Shown: piece by piece, positions 24,511-32,105 of the stretch
Layout of the letters: the number at the start of each line of letters is the position of its first letter
Position numbering within the stretch: the first letter of the stretch is position 1
Assembly (NCBI GenBank): GCA_029068395.1
Contig: JAIECQ010000164.1
Span: forward strand, 1-37,537
Reading direction: 5' to 3'
DNA: 37,537 nucleotides
From: Rikenellaceae bacterium
GTDB lineage: Bacteria > Bacteroidota > Bacteroidia > Bacteroidales > Rikenellaceae
The notes under the pieces: generated by a model
Told to the model about the DNA's origin: nothing
The model's database searches: none
What the model saw: only the letters and a program-made list of their open reading frames with translations
Program-made: the position numbers and the translations under genes

Positions 24511-25324
24511 AGACTTTAAATTTTACTGTGTCTTGGTTGAACAGCCCGAAATATCTCTGATAATTCATCTGTCTGGCCTTTTCTATCGGCGGACGATATG
24601 TCACCGACATGGTGTCTATGTCCACGATGGGCTGGTTTATCAGCCGTCCCGCGGCCACAGCCAGAAAGTCTACCGACATGCGGTTATATTTGTCGGCGTC
24701 TATCTTTATGTCTGATGTGCTCAGGCTCTTGCGTCCCATGCGGCCGAGCCATACGGAGCCGTTGTTCTTAGGCGAGCGCCCCATAGTGTCTGAGAGGGTG
24801 TACTTTATGAGGTAGTTCTTGTTGCGGTCGGCAGAGTCTATCTTGTAGCTCATCGTTATGGTATATATGCCGGTTCGGTATATCGGCATCTCGAAGCGTG
24901 TCTTGGCAAAGTCGCTGGTGTCGCGAGCCTTCAGCGAGTCGAGCATAAGCTCCAATGTGGCCATCCTGTTCGACAGTGTGTCCCACCGAAGGCTTATGTC
25001 GTAACCGGCCCTGTAACGTCTCAGCCGGGCGGCATAATCCTCTACGGCCATGTCGACGATGCGCGGCAGCGAGCTGGTTTTGCGTTGCGACATCACATAC
25101 AGGGTGTGCTTCATCTGGTCCATGGTGTAACCGTAACGTTCGAGCACCGGAGCCAATATGGTCATGGTGTCGCGGTCATACTGCGAACGCATCTCTCGCA
25201 GATAGCAGTCGGCCAGATAGACCTCTGAGATAATGGCTTTAAGGTCGTCGTCAGGAATCATCTGCCTGTCACGACAGCCTGCCAGCATCGACAGCAACAT
25301 CAATATGGGTAATATCTTTCTCAT
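24428..25324 (-). CDS. DUF4296 lipoprotein
   Basis: A 298-residue predicted lipoprotein: a short basic start, a hydrophobic run (ILPILMLLSML) and the lipobox LAGC, with acylation at Cys17. The N-terminal half (about 25-110) is the DUF4296 helical domain with MIPDDDLKAIISEVYLADCY and an MDQMKHTLYVMSQRK region. The rest is a strand-rich C-terminal part. DUF4296 is a Bacteroidota family of unknown function, probably periplasmic. The start overlaps the FtsX-like permease stop by 4 bp (ATGA), and the 3' end overlaps the amidohydrolase by 83 bp. The context (next to a LolC/FtsX-like permease) suggests envelope work, by inference only. Confidence 0.8.
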   Translation of the reverse strand: MRKILPILMLLSMLAGCRDRQMIPDDDLKAIISEVYLADCYLREMRSQYDRDTMTILAPVLERYGYTMDQMKHTLYVMSQRKTSSLPRIVDMAVEDYAARLRRYRAGYDISLRWDTLSNRMATLELMLDSLKARDTSDFAKTRFEMPIYRTGIYTITMSYKIDSADRNKNYLIKYTLSDTMGRSPKNNGSVWLGRMGRKSLSTSDIKIDADKYNRMSVDFLAVAAGRLINQPIVDIDTMSVTYRPPIEKARQMNYQRYFGLFNQDTVKFKVYETEKDSSALRPPFRVPYAVSGHKSRP

Positions 25325-26535
25325 CTTATTGTTCTTATGACACCTTTAGATGTTGAATATGTTATGGCTACGTTCAATAGCGCCATTGAGACCACTGTCA
25401 GCACCACGTCAGAGAGGGCTATCCTCACCGGATAGGTGTCTATTATAAGCGAGCCTCCGCCTATGCCTATCACCCCCCACCTCTGCTGCACGAACGCCAG
25501 ACCCAAGCCTAAGGCCACTCCCGCCACCAGCCCTAACGCCGATATCATGACCCCCTGCACGAAGAATATGCGCCTTATGTAACCGTCCGTCGCCCCCATG
25601 CTCTTAAGGGTCTGCAACTGACCCTCTTTGTCAGACACCAGCATGACCACCGATGCCACTAACGTGAGCGACGATATGGCCGCCACCATGAATATGATGA
25701 AGAATATGCCAATCTTCTCATACCCCATTATTCTGAAAATGGTCTCTTTCTGCTCAAATCTGTTCTGCACCTTGAAGTGCGGACCCATAAGCTGCGCCAC
25801 CCTCTCTTGCACGGCTCTCTCGTCGGCCTCTGAGTCCAGCTTAAGACCTATCGACGTGGCCTTGCCCTCTTTGCCCAAAAGGTCGCCGGCAAAACGCAGG
25901 GGCACCAGCAGGTAACGGCTGTCGGTGTCGGCGTCGAGCTGATATATGCCTACCGGCTGCAACCCCTTTTTGCGGTAAAACGACGATGGCATGAACGATG
26001 CCCGTGTGGGGGCATTGTAAGTGTAAAGCTCTATCTTGCGGCGCATGGCAATGTTGACGCCCAGCTTATACACTATGCCCGCCCCGGCCACGGCCCTGTC
26101 TATGTCGCCTAACACGGGCGAATACCTGCCCGCAATCATCATCTGCTCTATGGGCACCAGCCGTGCGTACGACGAGTCTACCCCTCGCATGGTAACAATG
26201 GTGTTGCGGTCGTCATAGGCGGCAAATACATTTTCGTCAATCATCGGCGACACCACATCAACCCCCTCCACGCTGCGTAGCGAGTCTTGCAACCCCTCCG
26301 ACACGTTGAAATAACGTCCTGTTACAGACGATATTTTAAGCTGCGGGTCGAAATGGCCGTACATCGACCTCAGCACATCGTCAAGCCCGTTGTATACCGA
26401 CAGCAGCACTATCATGGCAGCGCACGGCACGGTCACGGCCAACGCGCTCAACACCGATATGATGTTGATGATGGAGTGCGACTTGCCGGAAAACAGGTAA
26501 CGCAACGATATGTATGGCACACCGCGCAACAGCAT
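25321..26535 (-). CDS. FtsX/LolC-like ABC transporter permease
   Basis: A 404-residue integral membrane protein of the MacB/FtsX/LolCE permease family. One N-terminal transmembrane helix (SIINIISVLSALAVTVPCAA) is followed by a periplasmic domain of about 210 residues and then three helices (IGIFFIIFMVAAISSLTLVA, MISALGLVAGVALGLGLAFV and VVLTVVSMALLNVAITYS). This is the LolC/E topology, consistent with lipoprotein release from the inner membrane, although the ATPase is not nearby. The frame opens upstream at 26667, but that segment lies inside rbfA in another frame, and ATG at 26535 (MLLRGVPYISLRYLFSGKS) is the family's usual start. It begins 2 bp after rbfA and overlaps DUF4296 by 4 bp. Confidence 0.9.
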   Translation of the reverse strand: MLLRGVPYISLRYLFSGKSHSIINIISVLSALAVTVPCAAMIVLLSVYNGLDDVLRSMYGHFDPQLKISSVTGRYFNVSEGLQDSLRSVEGVDVVSPMIDENVFAAYDDRNTIVTMRGVDSSYARLVPIEQMMIAGRYSPVLGDIDRAVAGAGIVYKLGVNIAMRRKIELYTYNAPTRASFMPSSFYRKKGLQPVGIYQLDADTDSRYLLVPLRFAGDLLGKEGKATSIGLKLDSEADERAVQERVAQLMGPHFKVQNRFEQKETIFRIMGYEKIGIFFIIFMVAAISSLTLVASVVMLVSDKEGQLQTLKSMGATDGYIRRIFFVQGVMISALGLVAGVALGLGLAFVQQRWGVIGIGGGSLIIDTYPVRIALSDVVLTVVSMALLNVAITYSTSKGVIRTIR

Positions 26536-26537
26536 CG

Positions 26538-26885
26538 CTATAACTTTCTGAGCACGTTTTCTATAGAGTCGGCATACTCTAACGAGTCGTCTATGTAGAA
26601 AGCTATCTCGGGTATCGACTTTATCTGGTTCTTCATCTTTGCCGCCAGCATCTTGCGTATGCTCCATGTGTTGTCTTTCAGCTTTGCAAGCACCTCTTTG
26701 TGGCGGTCGAAAGGAAAGACGCTCACATATATCTTGGCGAACGACAAGTCGGGACTCATGCGCACAACCGTCACCGACACCATGGTGCCCGGTATGAGGT
26801 ATGAGCTTTCGCGTGTGAATATGTCGCCTATGTCGCGTTGTATCTGCCGCGACAGCTTTAATGCTCTGGGTGATGTCTCGTCCAT
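26538..26885 (-). CDS. rbfA: ribosome-binding factor A
   Basis: A 115-residue KH-fold protein that binds the 30S subunit and assists late 16S rRNA maturation. The opening RALKLSRQIQRDIGDIF, the central VTVVRMSPDLSFAKIYVSVFP and the tail IPEIAFYIDDSLEYADSIENVL follow the RbfA family pattern. Length is normal. It is the first gene of a tightly packed block rbfA-permease-DUF4296-amidohydrolase. rbfA beside a permease of this type is, as I recall, a recurring Bacteroidota arrangement. Confidence 0.92.
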   Translation of the reverse strand: MDETSPRALKLSRQIQRDIGDIFTRESSYLIPGTMVSVTVVRMSPDLSFAKIYVSVFPFDRHKEVLAKLKDNTWSIRKMLAAKMKNQIKSIPEIAFYIDDSLEYADSIENVLRKL

Positions 26886-26924
26886 GTTATTTTTAAGGAA
26901 AAATTAATGTTGTCCGTTTGCTCC

Positions 26925-26964
26925 CTGGCCCGTCTGCCCTCTGGCCCGTCTGCCCTCTGGCCCC
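26925..26964. repeat. 16-bp tandem repeat, about 2.4 copies
   Basis: CTGGCCCGTCTGCCCT occurs at 26925-26940 and 26941-26956, followed by a partial CTGGCCC. It fills much of the 92-bp gap between the PorT-like gene and rbfA and could vary in copy number between strains. Confidence 0.75.
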
Positions 26965-26977
26965 TTTCATCATGAGG

Positions 26978-27736
26978 TCACTGCCGCCTCTGCCGGCGCT
27001 CTTTTTTGCTCACGCGCGGCTCTTTGGCTATGGTGCTGCGGCCCGACTGCCTGATAAACAGATAGTGTATGCCCAATGTCACGTTCATCTGGTCTATGGG
27101 CGACTCCTGAGTGATGCTGCCCGGATATTTGTTGGGGTTTTTCAGAATGTCTGAGAAGCCCACCACGTAGCGGAACTCGAACAACACCTCCAGTCTGCCG
27201 GCAATGGTGGCGCCAAATCCCGCGCCGGCACTCAGGCCATACTCCAGGCGGTTGTCGCGCAGAGAGTTGAAGTCGTACGAGTAAACCGCCTGCTCGCCAT
27301 CTTTTTTCGACACCAGCCTCTCGTCAGAGGTCTTGAGCATATATGACAGGTATGGGCCGGCGTTGAGGAAAAACCTCGCTCTGTTTTGCGCGAACCACAC
27401 GTGCGGCTGCCACATGAAAGGAAGCTCTATGGCTGTGAGCTTGCGCTGCAACGATGAGTCCGAGTCGCTCTTTACAAGATATTTATAGCCCTTTTCCACA
27501 TAGTTGACGTCAAGCTCCACACCCCCGAAGAAGCGGTCGCCGCCCAAATATTTGTATGCCACGCCGTAAGTCATGTTGGGCAACAGCAATTTGCTCTCCT
27601 TGCGCGGATAAAACCTCACCTTGCTGGCTCCCGCGCCTCCCCTTATGCCTATATAGTGCCCCCCCTGGGCCGATGCCGAAAGGGCTGTGGTCACTATTGC
27701 CAGCGCGATCACTACCGCTCGTCTTATTGTCTTCAT
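26978..27736 (-). CDS. PorT-like outer-membrane beta-barrel protein
   Basis: A 252-residue outer-membrane protein. A signal peptide (IRRAVVIALAIVTTALSASA, cleaved before Gln24) is followed by alternating strands with aromatic girdles, for example YIGIRGGAGASKVRFYP, GVELDVNYVEKGYKYL, RFFLNAGPYLSYML and LEVLFEFRYVVGFSDIL. This is the small porin (PorT-type) family of Bacteroidota. The last 20 residues after the final strand (HYLFIRQ) are very basic, a short extension beyond the barrel. The ATG overlaps the stop of the upstream Ig-like lipoprotein by 1 bp (TAATG), so the two are likely co-expressed. PorT itself acts in type IX secretion, but family membership alone does not show that role here. 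Confidence 0.82.
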   Translation of the reverse strand: MKTIRRAVVIALAIVTTALSASAQGGHYIGIRGGAGASKVRFYPRKESKLLLPNMTYGVAYKYLGGDRFFGGVELDVNYVEKGYKYLVKSDSDSSLQRKLTAIELPFMWQPHVWFAQNRARFFLNAGPYLSYMLKTSDERLVSKKDGEQAVYSYDFNSLRDNRLEYGLSAGAGFGATIAGRLEVLFEFRYVVGFSDILKNPNKYPGSITQESPIDQMNVTLGIHYLFIRQSGRSTIAKEPRVSKKERRQRRQ

Positions 27737-29682
27737 TACTCATCCTCCTCATCGCTTACCGGCATATCGTTGGTCGACTCGTCGGCATTGCCCGGTTTGG
27801 TTATGGTGTTACGCACGTTGGTGGCGGCGCCGTCGAATATGTGGTCCATGTCTAACGTGAGCAGTATGTCCCAGTTGGCCTTGGTGCTTATTACGCTGTT
27901 GCCGTGGTCGTCGGCAAAGAATACCACGCGCTCGGGATGCACCCTGTCTACAAGGCGTCCGCTGTCCCACATGCCGTTGTTGTCTAAGTCCTCTATTATG
28001 CGTATCCTGTAGTCTTGCGACGGCTCTATGTAGTCGAAGGTCACCTTGCCGGTCCCTACATGCTTTTTCTCATATCTTATGTCGCCGTTTGGGGCTGTCA
28101 GCTGCACTATGTATCTCTTGGAGGCGTCGGCCTTGACATCGAGAATGAAGCGGGTGTAGTTGTCGGGTTTCATCACCGTGAAGTCCGACTTCAGAGTGTC
28201 GTTGCTTCCACCGTAAATGTCGGTCAGCGCTCCCGGCAATATTTCAAGTCTGTAACGGCTGTCGGGCCTCCACTTGCTGCCAAGCCGCCATAGCAGTATG
28301 TCGATGCTGTCACGCTCGAATGTGAACGGCGCCTTTTCAAACACGGCCTCTTTAGGCTCGCTCGCTTTCTGCTCCAGTCGCCTGTCGCCGCGCGGACCCT
28401 CTTTCACCTCCTCTTTGACCTCGGCCATAAGTATGATGCTGTCGGTCAGCGGTTGACGCAACGGCACCTTGAAACGCATGTCTATGGTGCCGTGAGGATT
28501 TAGCGGGTTAGAGGCCCTCACCTCCACCTTGAACGGGTTTTCGGGCTTCTCGGTCTCCTCTTTTCGTGCATTCCTGCGCACCTCTCTCAGGGGAGCAAGC
28601 CTGAACGAACGATATCCGAGCGTGTCGCGTCCTATCGAGTCGGTGGTCATAAACTCCACCACGCCCTTTAAGGTGTCGGGCACGCCTCCTTTTACCAGCG
28701 TGGTGTCTATCCACACATTGACAGAGTCGCCGTGGCGTGACCGTTTGACAATGAAGGCCGAGCTGTCTACGCGGTCCATCATTATGCGCACGCCCTTGGG
28801 ATATTGCGATGAAAACTCAAGGAAGAACGAATACCTGTCGGTGCGCGTTATCTTGGTGAGCGACTGTCGGCGGATGGCCTCCTCGCCGAAAGCGCGCATC
28901 CTTATCTGCGGAGTCGCCTCTATGCGCATGCGCTTTTTGTTCCACCACACCTTGAAGGGGGGCATCTGGGCGGGGTTGTATGCCGAGTCTATGAAGGCCA
29001 CCTTGTCGGTACCCGGCTCATACCGTCCGTTGCCGTTTTCGTCGGCAATGGCATATATGCGGTAACTCATGGGTTTGAGGTTGGTGGCCAGAAATACGCC
29101 CATGTTGTCGGTGCGGGCCGTAGACAGGGGTTTGCCTGTAAATAGGGTCGAGTCGTAAGCGACGGTGTCGGCCGCGGCGTCGAAAAACAGCATGGTGGCG
29201 TTAAACAACGAGTCACCCGAAAATGCGTCCACCACCTGCCCCGACATGGCCAGCGAGTCTATGTGGTCGCCCGTCGAGAACACGTAAGAAAATCCGTATA
29301 GTATGTTGCCCTCGTTGTTGTCGGCAATGGCCTTGCCGAAGTCTATCTTGTATGTGGTGTTGGGTTCGAGCCTGATATCGTCGGTGAAATTGATGTGCAC
29401 CGACCGGCCCTTGATCGACATCATGGGTCTGCGCTCTGTGGGGGGCGATATCAAGACCTCTTTCTGCACATCTTTCAGCTGCACATACTCGTCAAAGGTT
29501 ATTACTATGCGTCCGCCGCCGAAGTGAGTGGTGAAATTGGCCGGCACTATAGAGAGTATGCGTGGCGGCAGTGTGTCTTGAGGACCGCCTGTAGGCGCCG
29601 ACGGATTGGCACATCCCCAGTTGACAGCAAAGGCGCCGGCAAACAGCAGTGCGACCGTCATGTATTTAGATATCAATCTCAT
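27736..29682 (-). CDS. Ig-like domain lipoprotein (SbsA-like)
   Basis: A 648-residue lipoprotein. The hydrophobic signal is followed by GCANPSAPTGGPQDTLPP, a hallmark of a Bacteroidota family in which the acylated cysteine precedes a bacterial Ig-like (SbsA-type) domain (about residues 38-140, ILSIVPANFTTHFGGGRIVITFDEYV...). A carboxypeptidase-regulatory-like domain (AMSGQVVDAFSGDSLFNATM) and further beta-rich domains follow. The tail is acidic. It is predicted to be attached to the outer or inner membrane in the periplasm. The family's function is unknown. It is the first gene of the long minus-strand run towards murF-alr, with a promoter 20 bases upstream. Confidence 0.85.
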   Translation of the reverse strand: MRLISKYMTVALLFAGAFAVNWGCANPSAPTGGPQDTLPPRILSIVPANFTTHFGGGRIVITFDEYVQLKDVQKEVLISPPTERRPMMSIKGRSVHINFTDDIRLEPNTTYKIDFGKAIADNNEGNILYGFSYVFSTGDHIDSLAMSGQVVDAFSGDSLFNATMLFFDAAADTVAYDSTLFTGKPLSTARTDNMGVFLATNLKPMSYRIYAIADENGNGRYEPGTDKVAFIDSAYNPAQMPPFKVWWNKKRMRIEATPQIRMRAFGEEAIRRQSLTKITRTDRYSFFLEFSSQYPKGVRIMMDRVDSSAFIVKRSRHGDSVNVWIDTTLVKGGVPDTLKGVVEFMTTDSIGRDTLGYRSFRLAPLREVRRNARKEETEKPENPFKVEVRASNPLNPHGTIDMRFKVPLRQPLTDSIILMAEVKEEVKEGPRGDRRLEQKASEPKEAVFEKAPFTFERDSIDILLWRLGSKWRPDSRYRLEILPGALTDIYGGSNDTLKSDFTVMKPDNYTRFILDVKADASKRYIVQLTAPNGDIRYEKKHVGTGKVTFDYIEPSQDYRIRIIEDLDNNGMWDSGRLVDRVHPERVVFFADDHGNSVISTKANWDILLTLDMDHIFDGAATNVRNTITKPGNADESTNDMPVSDEEDE

Positions 29683-29701
29683 TTTTGCATATTATGACAA
29701 G

Positions 29702-29735
29702 CAAAGATAATTATTTTTCGGCATAACCTAACAAA
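29702..29735 (-). promoter_or_regulatory. promoter for the Ig-like lipoprotein operon
   Basis: TTTG (29732-29735) and TATCTTTG (29702-29709) on the minus strand, 22 bp apart. Transcription would start near 29695. A second TATCTTTG lies upstream at 29759-29766 without a -33 partner. Confidence 0.55.
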
Positions 29736-29834
29736 ATGTGCTACGCACAAGTCAGAGACAAAGATAACACGCTGACACTTAGCGGCAGCCTCTCTTGCAA
29801 GGGGCGGCGATAGCCCTCCGCGCAGACACCGCCG

Positions 29835-30296
29835 TCACATCTGCCGCTCATACCCTTCGTCGGCGGGCAGGTCGGGCAAGTCGGCGGCTGCGGTGGCCAG
29901 GCGGTCGCACCTTTCGTTGAGCGGTATGGAGGCGTGGCCCTTGACCCATACGTACTGCGGCCTGAATTTCTGGTGCAGAGGCAGGTAACGCATCCACAGG
30001 TCTTTGTTTTTCTTGTCTTTGAATCTGTTTTTCGCCCATCCGAACACCCAGCCGAGCGTTATCGAGTCGACCACATATTTTGAATCGGAATATATGATAA
30101 CCTCGGGATTGTCGGCCTTTATGGCCTCTAAGGCTGCTATCACGGCCAGCAGCTCCATGCGGTTGTTGGTGGTGAGACGATAGCCCGCCGACAGCTCTTT
30201 GTAGTGCTGCCCCGACTGCAATACCACCCCATAGCCCCCCGGACCCGGATTGCCCCGTGACGAGCCGTCTGTATATACTGTTATTTTCGTTTTCAT
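29835..30296 (-). CDS. rnhA: ribonuclease HI
   Basis: A 153-residue enzyme that cuts the RNA strand of RNA-DNA hybrids and removes R-loops and primer remnants. The four catalytic acidic residues are visible: the first Asp in VYTDGSSRGNPGPGG, Glu in NNRMELLAVIAAL, the second Asp in IYSDSKYVVDS and the last Asp in NERCDRLA. The conserved His is in VKGHAS, and the basic protrusion is WAKNRFKDKKNKDLW. The frame opens upstream at 30437 through non-conserved sequence; ATG 30296 gives the family length. A TATCTTTG box ends only 4 nt before this ATG, so the mRNA may be nearly leaderless. Confidence 0.95.
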   Translation of the reverse strand: MKTKITVYTDGSSRGNPGPGGYGVVLQSGQHYKELSAGYRLTTNNRMELLAVIAALEAIKADNPEVIIYSDSKYVVDSITLGWVFGWAKNRFKDKKNKDLWMRYLPLHQKFRPQYVWVKGHASIPLNERCDRLATAAADLPDLPADEGYERQM

Positions 30297-30300
30297 GCGG

Positions 30301-30308
30301 CAAAGATA
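30301..30308 (-). promoter_or_regulatory. -7 promoter box for rnhA
   Basis: TATCTTTG on the minus strand matches TAnnTTTG, but no good -33 TTTG is found 19-22 bp upstream. Its distance from the ATG predicts a transcript with essentially no leader. Confidence 0.4.
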
Positions 30309-30417
30309 ATCATTTTCGACAACAAGCCTGCGACGCCATGCCGTGATGCCGCGGCACATGCAGCCTTTTGCCGGGCGGCTACTATGGAATGACCCAATGC
30401 CTTCTCGGGAATAAATG

Positions 30418-30452
30418 CAAAAGGAGCCGAGAATCAATCTCGGCTCCTTTTA
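30418..30452 (-). terminator. terminator of tRNA-Pro
   Basis: A perfect 10-bp stem (GGAGCCGAGA / TCTCGGCTCC, 5-nt loop) flanked by A-run and T-run lies directly after the tRNA on the minus strand. Being symmetric, it could also work on the plus strand. Confidence 0.85.
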
Positions 30453-30461
30453 CACAACCAG

Positions 30462-30536
30462 TCGGGGTGACTGGATTCGAACCAGCGGCCACACGCCCCC
30501 CAGACGTGTACTCTAACCGGGCTGAGCTACACCCCG
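30462..30536 (-). tRNA. tRNA-Pro(GGG)
   Basis: A cloverleaf of 75 nt on the minus strand: acceptor CGGGGTG/CACCCCG, D-arm GCTC..GAGT, anticodon stem CACGT/GCGTG around loop CTGGGGG (anticodon GGG), and T-arm GCTGG-TTCGAAT-CCAGT. The 3' CCA is not encoded. It has its own promoter and terminator. Confidence 0.93.
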
Positions 30537-30553
30537 TATCCGTTTTACGGGTG

Positions 30554-30585
30554 CAAATATAGGTTGTTTGTTTATATTGTGCAAA
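30554..30585 (-). promoter_or_regulatory. promoter of tRNA-Pro
   Basis: TTTG (30582-30585) and TATATTTG (30554-30561) on the minus strand, 20 bp apart, a full match to the Bacteroidota consensus. It lies 17 bp upstream of the mature tRNA end. Confidence 0.8.
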
Positions 30586-30665
30586 TATTTCTGATGTTTT
30601 TTAATTCAAATTATGCCGATGTTGTTAAAATCGCCTGTATGCCAACAAGTTGACAGTGATGTTTT

Positions 30666-31919
30666 TTACTTTCCTGTCAGCCTTTTTAAGTCGTCAAAAA
30701 ATCCGGCATAAGATTTTGATACAGCCTCCGCCCCCTCTATGGTTATGGGCTTGTCTGCCCTCAACGCGCTCACGGCCACCGACATGGCCATTCTGTGGTC
30801 GCCGTGGCTCGACAGGCTTACCCCTCCCTTTATATCGCCTCCGCGTATTATCATTGCGTCGTCATACTCGGCGTTTATCTCTATGCCCATGGCAGAGTAG
30901 AGGTCTATCAGCACCCCCGCCCTGTCGCTCTCTTTGTGTGTCAGGCGGCTTGTGCCCAGCAGTATGCTCTCGCCTCTGCATCCGGCCGCCAGCGCCACTA
31001 ATGCGGGGAATAGGTCGGGGCAGTGGGTGGCGTCGAACGAAAAGGAGTCGAGCCTCGAACGTCTGACCCTCACATGTCCCCACTCTATCGAAATGTCGGC
31101 GCCGGCATAATCTAACGCTTCGAGTATGGCCTTGTCGGCCTGCAACGACCGTCCGCACAGGTTGGTCACCGTAACGTCGCCGGCAAGGGCCCCCGCCACC
31201 AGCAGACACGAGGCCCCGCTCCAGTCGCCCTCTATGTTGTAACACTGATGCTTGTAGCGCTGCCCGCCCTTTATGGTGAATGTACGGTAGCTGTCGTTGT
31301 CGACATGCACGCCAAACGAGCGCAGCACATCGCATGTCATGTCTATGTAAGGACGCGACACCAGATTGTCTGCCGTTATCACCGAGTCGCCCTCGGCAAG
31401 AGGCAGTGCGGTGAGCAGCCCTGACAGAAACTGCGAGCTTATGCTGCCGTCCACCTCTACCTGCCCCCCTCTCAGCGGTCCGCACACGGTTACAGGCAGT
31501 CTTCCGTTTGATGTTGTCACCCTCACGCCCAAGCGGCGCAACGGCTCCTCCATCATCGACACCGGACGCGACATCAGCGACCCGCATCCCGTTATCACCA
31601 TCTCTTCAGACAGCAGCGCGGCTATGGGGGTGAAAAGACGCGCCGACAGTCCCGACTCGCCCACCGACAGCACGCCCGACGCCTGCACAGGAGCCGTGTG
31701 GCCTATGATGGAGATATCTCCACCCGTGCGGGTGACTGTAGCCCCCAGAGCCTCGGCCGCCGACAGGGCTGCGTCAATGTCGGCGCATCGTCCTATGTTG
31801 CGCAATATAGACTCGCCGTCGGCAAGTGCGGCTACCGCAATGGCCCGCTGGGCATAACTTTTTGACGACGGGGCCGTCGTGGTACCCGATATCGGAGAGG
31901 GGTGTATCGTCTTCTGCAT
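30666..31919 (-). CDS. aroA: 3-phosphoshikimate 1-carboxyvinyltransferase
   Basis: EPSP synthase, 417 residues, transfers enolpyruvyl from PEP to shikimate 3-phosphate (sixth step of chorismate synthesis). Visible family features: APSSKSYAQRAIAVAAL near the N-terminus (Lys and Ser for PEP/S3P binding), GESGLSARLFTPIAAL, SSQFLSGLLTALPLA, and the C-terminal HKESDRA and SSHGDHRMAMSVAV motifs. The N-terminal glycine-motif GxAG(T)xxR is GESGLSARL here; relatives with this motif include glyphosate-tolerant class II enzymes, but I do not assign a class. ATG at 31919 is preferred over the TTG at 31943, which overlaps the promoter box. Confidence 0.93.
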   Translation of the reverse strand: MQKTIHPSPISGTTTAPSSKSYAQRAIAVAALADGESILRNIGRCADIDAALSAAEALGATVTRTGGDISIIGHTAPVQASGVLSVGESGLSARLFTPIAALLSEEMVITGCGSLMSRPVSMMEEPLRRLGVRVTTSNGRLPVTVCGPLRGGQVEVDGSISSQFLSGLLTALPLAEGDSVITADNLVSRPYIDMTCDVLRSFGVHVDNDSYRTFTIKGGQRYKHQCYNIEGDWSGASCLLVAGALAGDVTVTNLCGRSLQADKAILEALDYAGADISIEWGHVRVRRSRLDSFSFDATHCPDLFPALVALAAGCRGESILLGTSRLTHKESDRAGVLIDLYSAMGIEINAEYDDAMIIRGGDIKGGVSLSSHGDHRMAMSVAVSALRADKPITIEGAEAVSKSYAGFFDDLKRLTGK

Positions 31920-31940
31920 TATAGTGCTTTTAAATCCAAA

Positions 31941-31948
31941 CAAAGCTA
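31941..31948 (-). promoter_or_regulatory. -7 promoter box for aroA
   Basis: TAGCTTTG on the minus strand matches TAnnTTTG and lies 21 bases before the aroA ATG. The -33 element is not evident. Confidence 0.45.
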
Positions 31949-32041
31949 CGAAAAAAAAACGAGACTCCGAAACAGGCCATGCCTCTGCAAACAGTGCGCC
32001 GCACCGCTCCGTACGCTCTTACGCACCTTTGACGGGAAGAC

Positions 32042-32076
32042 ACAAAAAGCGACGGAGGAGGTCCGTCGCTTTTTGT
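32042..32076 (-). terminator. terminator of the fucosidase gene
   Basis: A perfect 15-bp inverted repeat (ACAAAAAGCGACGGA / TCCGTCGCTTTTTGT, GGAGG-type loop) 30 bases past the fucosidase stop. The stem includes the A-run and T-run, so it can act on both strands. Confidence 0.85.
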
Positions 32077-32105
32077 CTGTCCTGTCGGCATCTGAGGCTG
32101 CGGGG

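Noticed and set aside
26536-26667. N-terminal extension of the FtsX-like permease
   Set aside because: The extra 44 codons lie within rbfA in another frame and are charged and unlike the family. The ATG at 26535 gives the usual start and topology.
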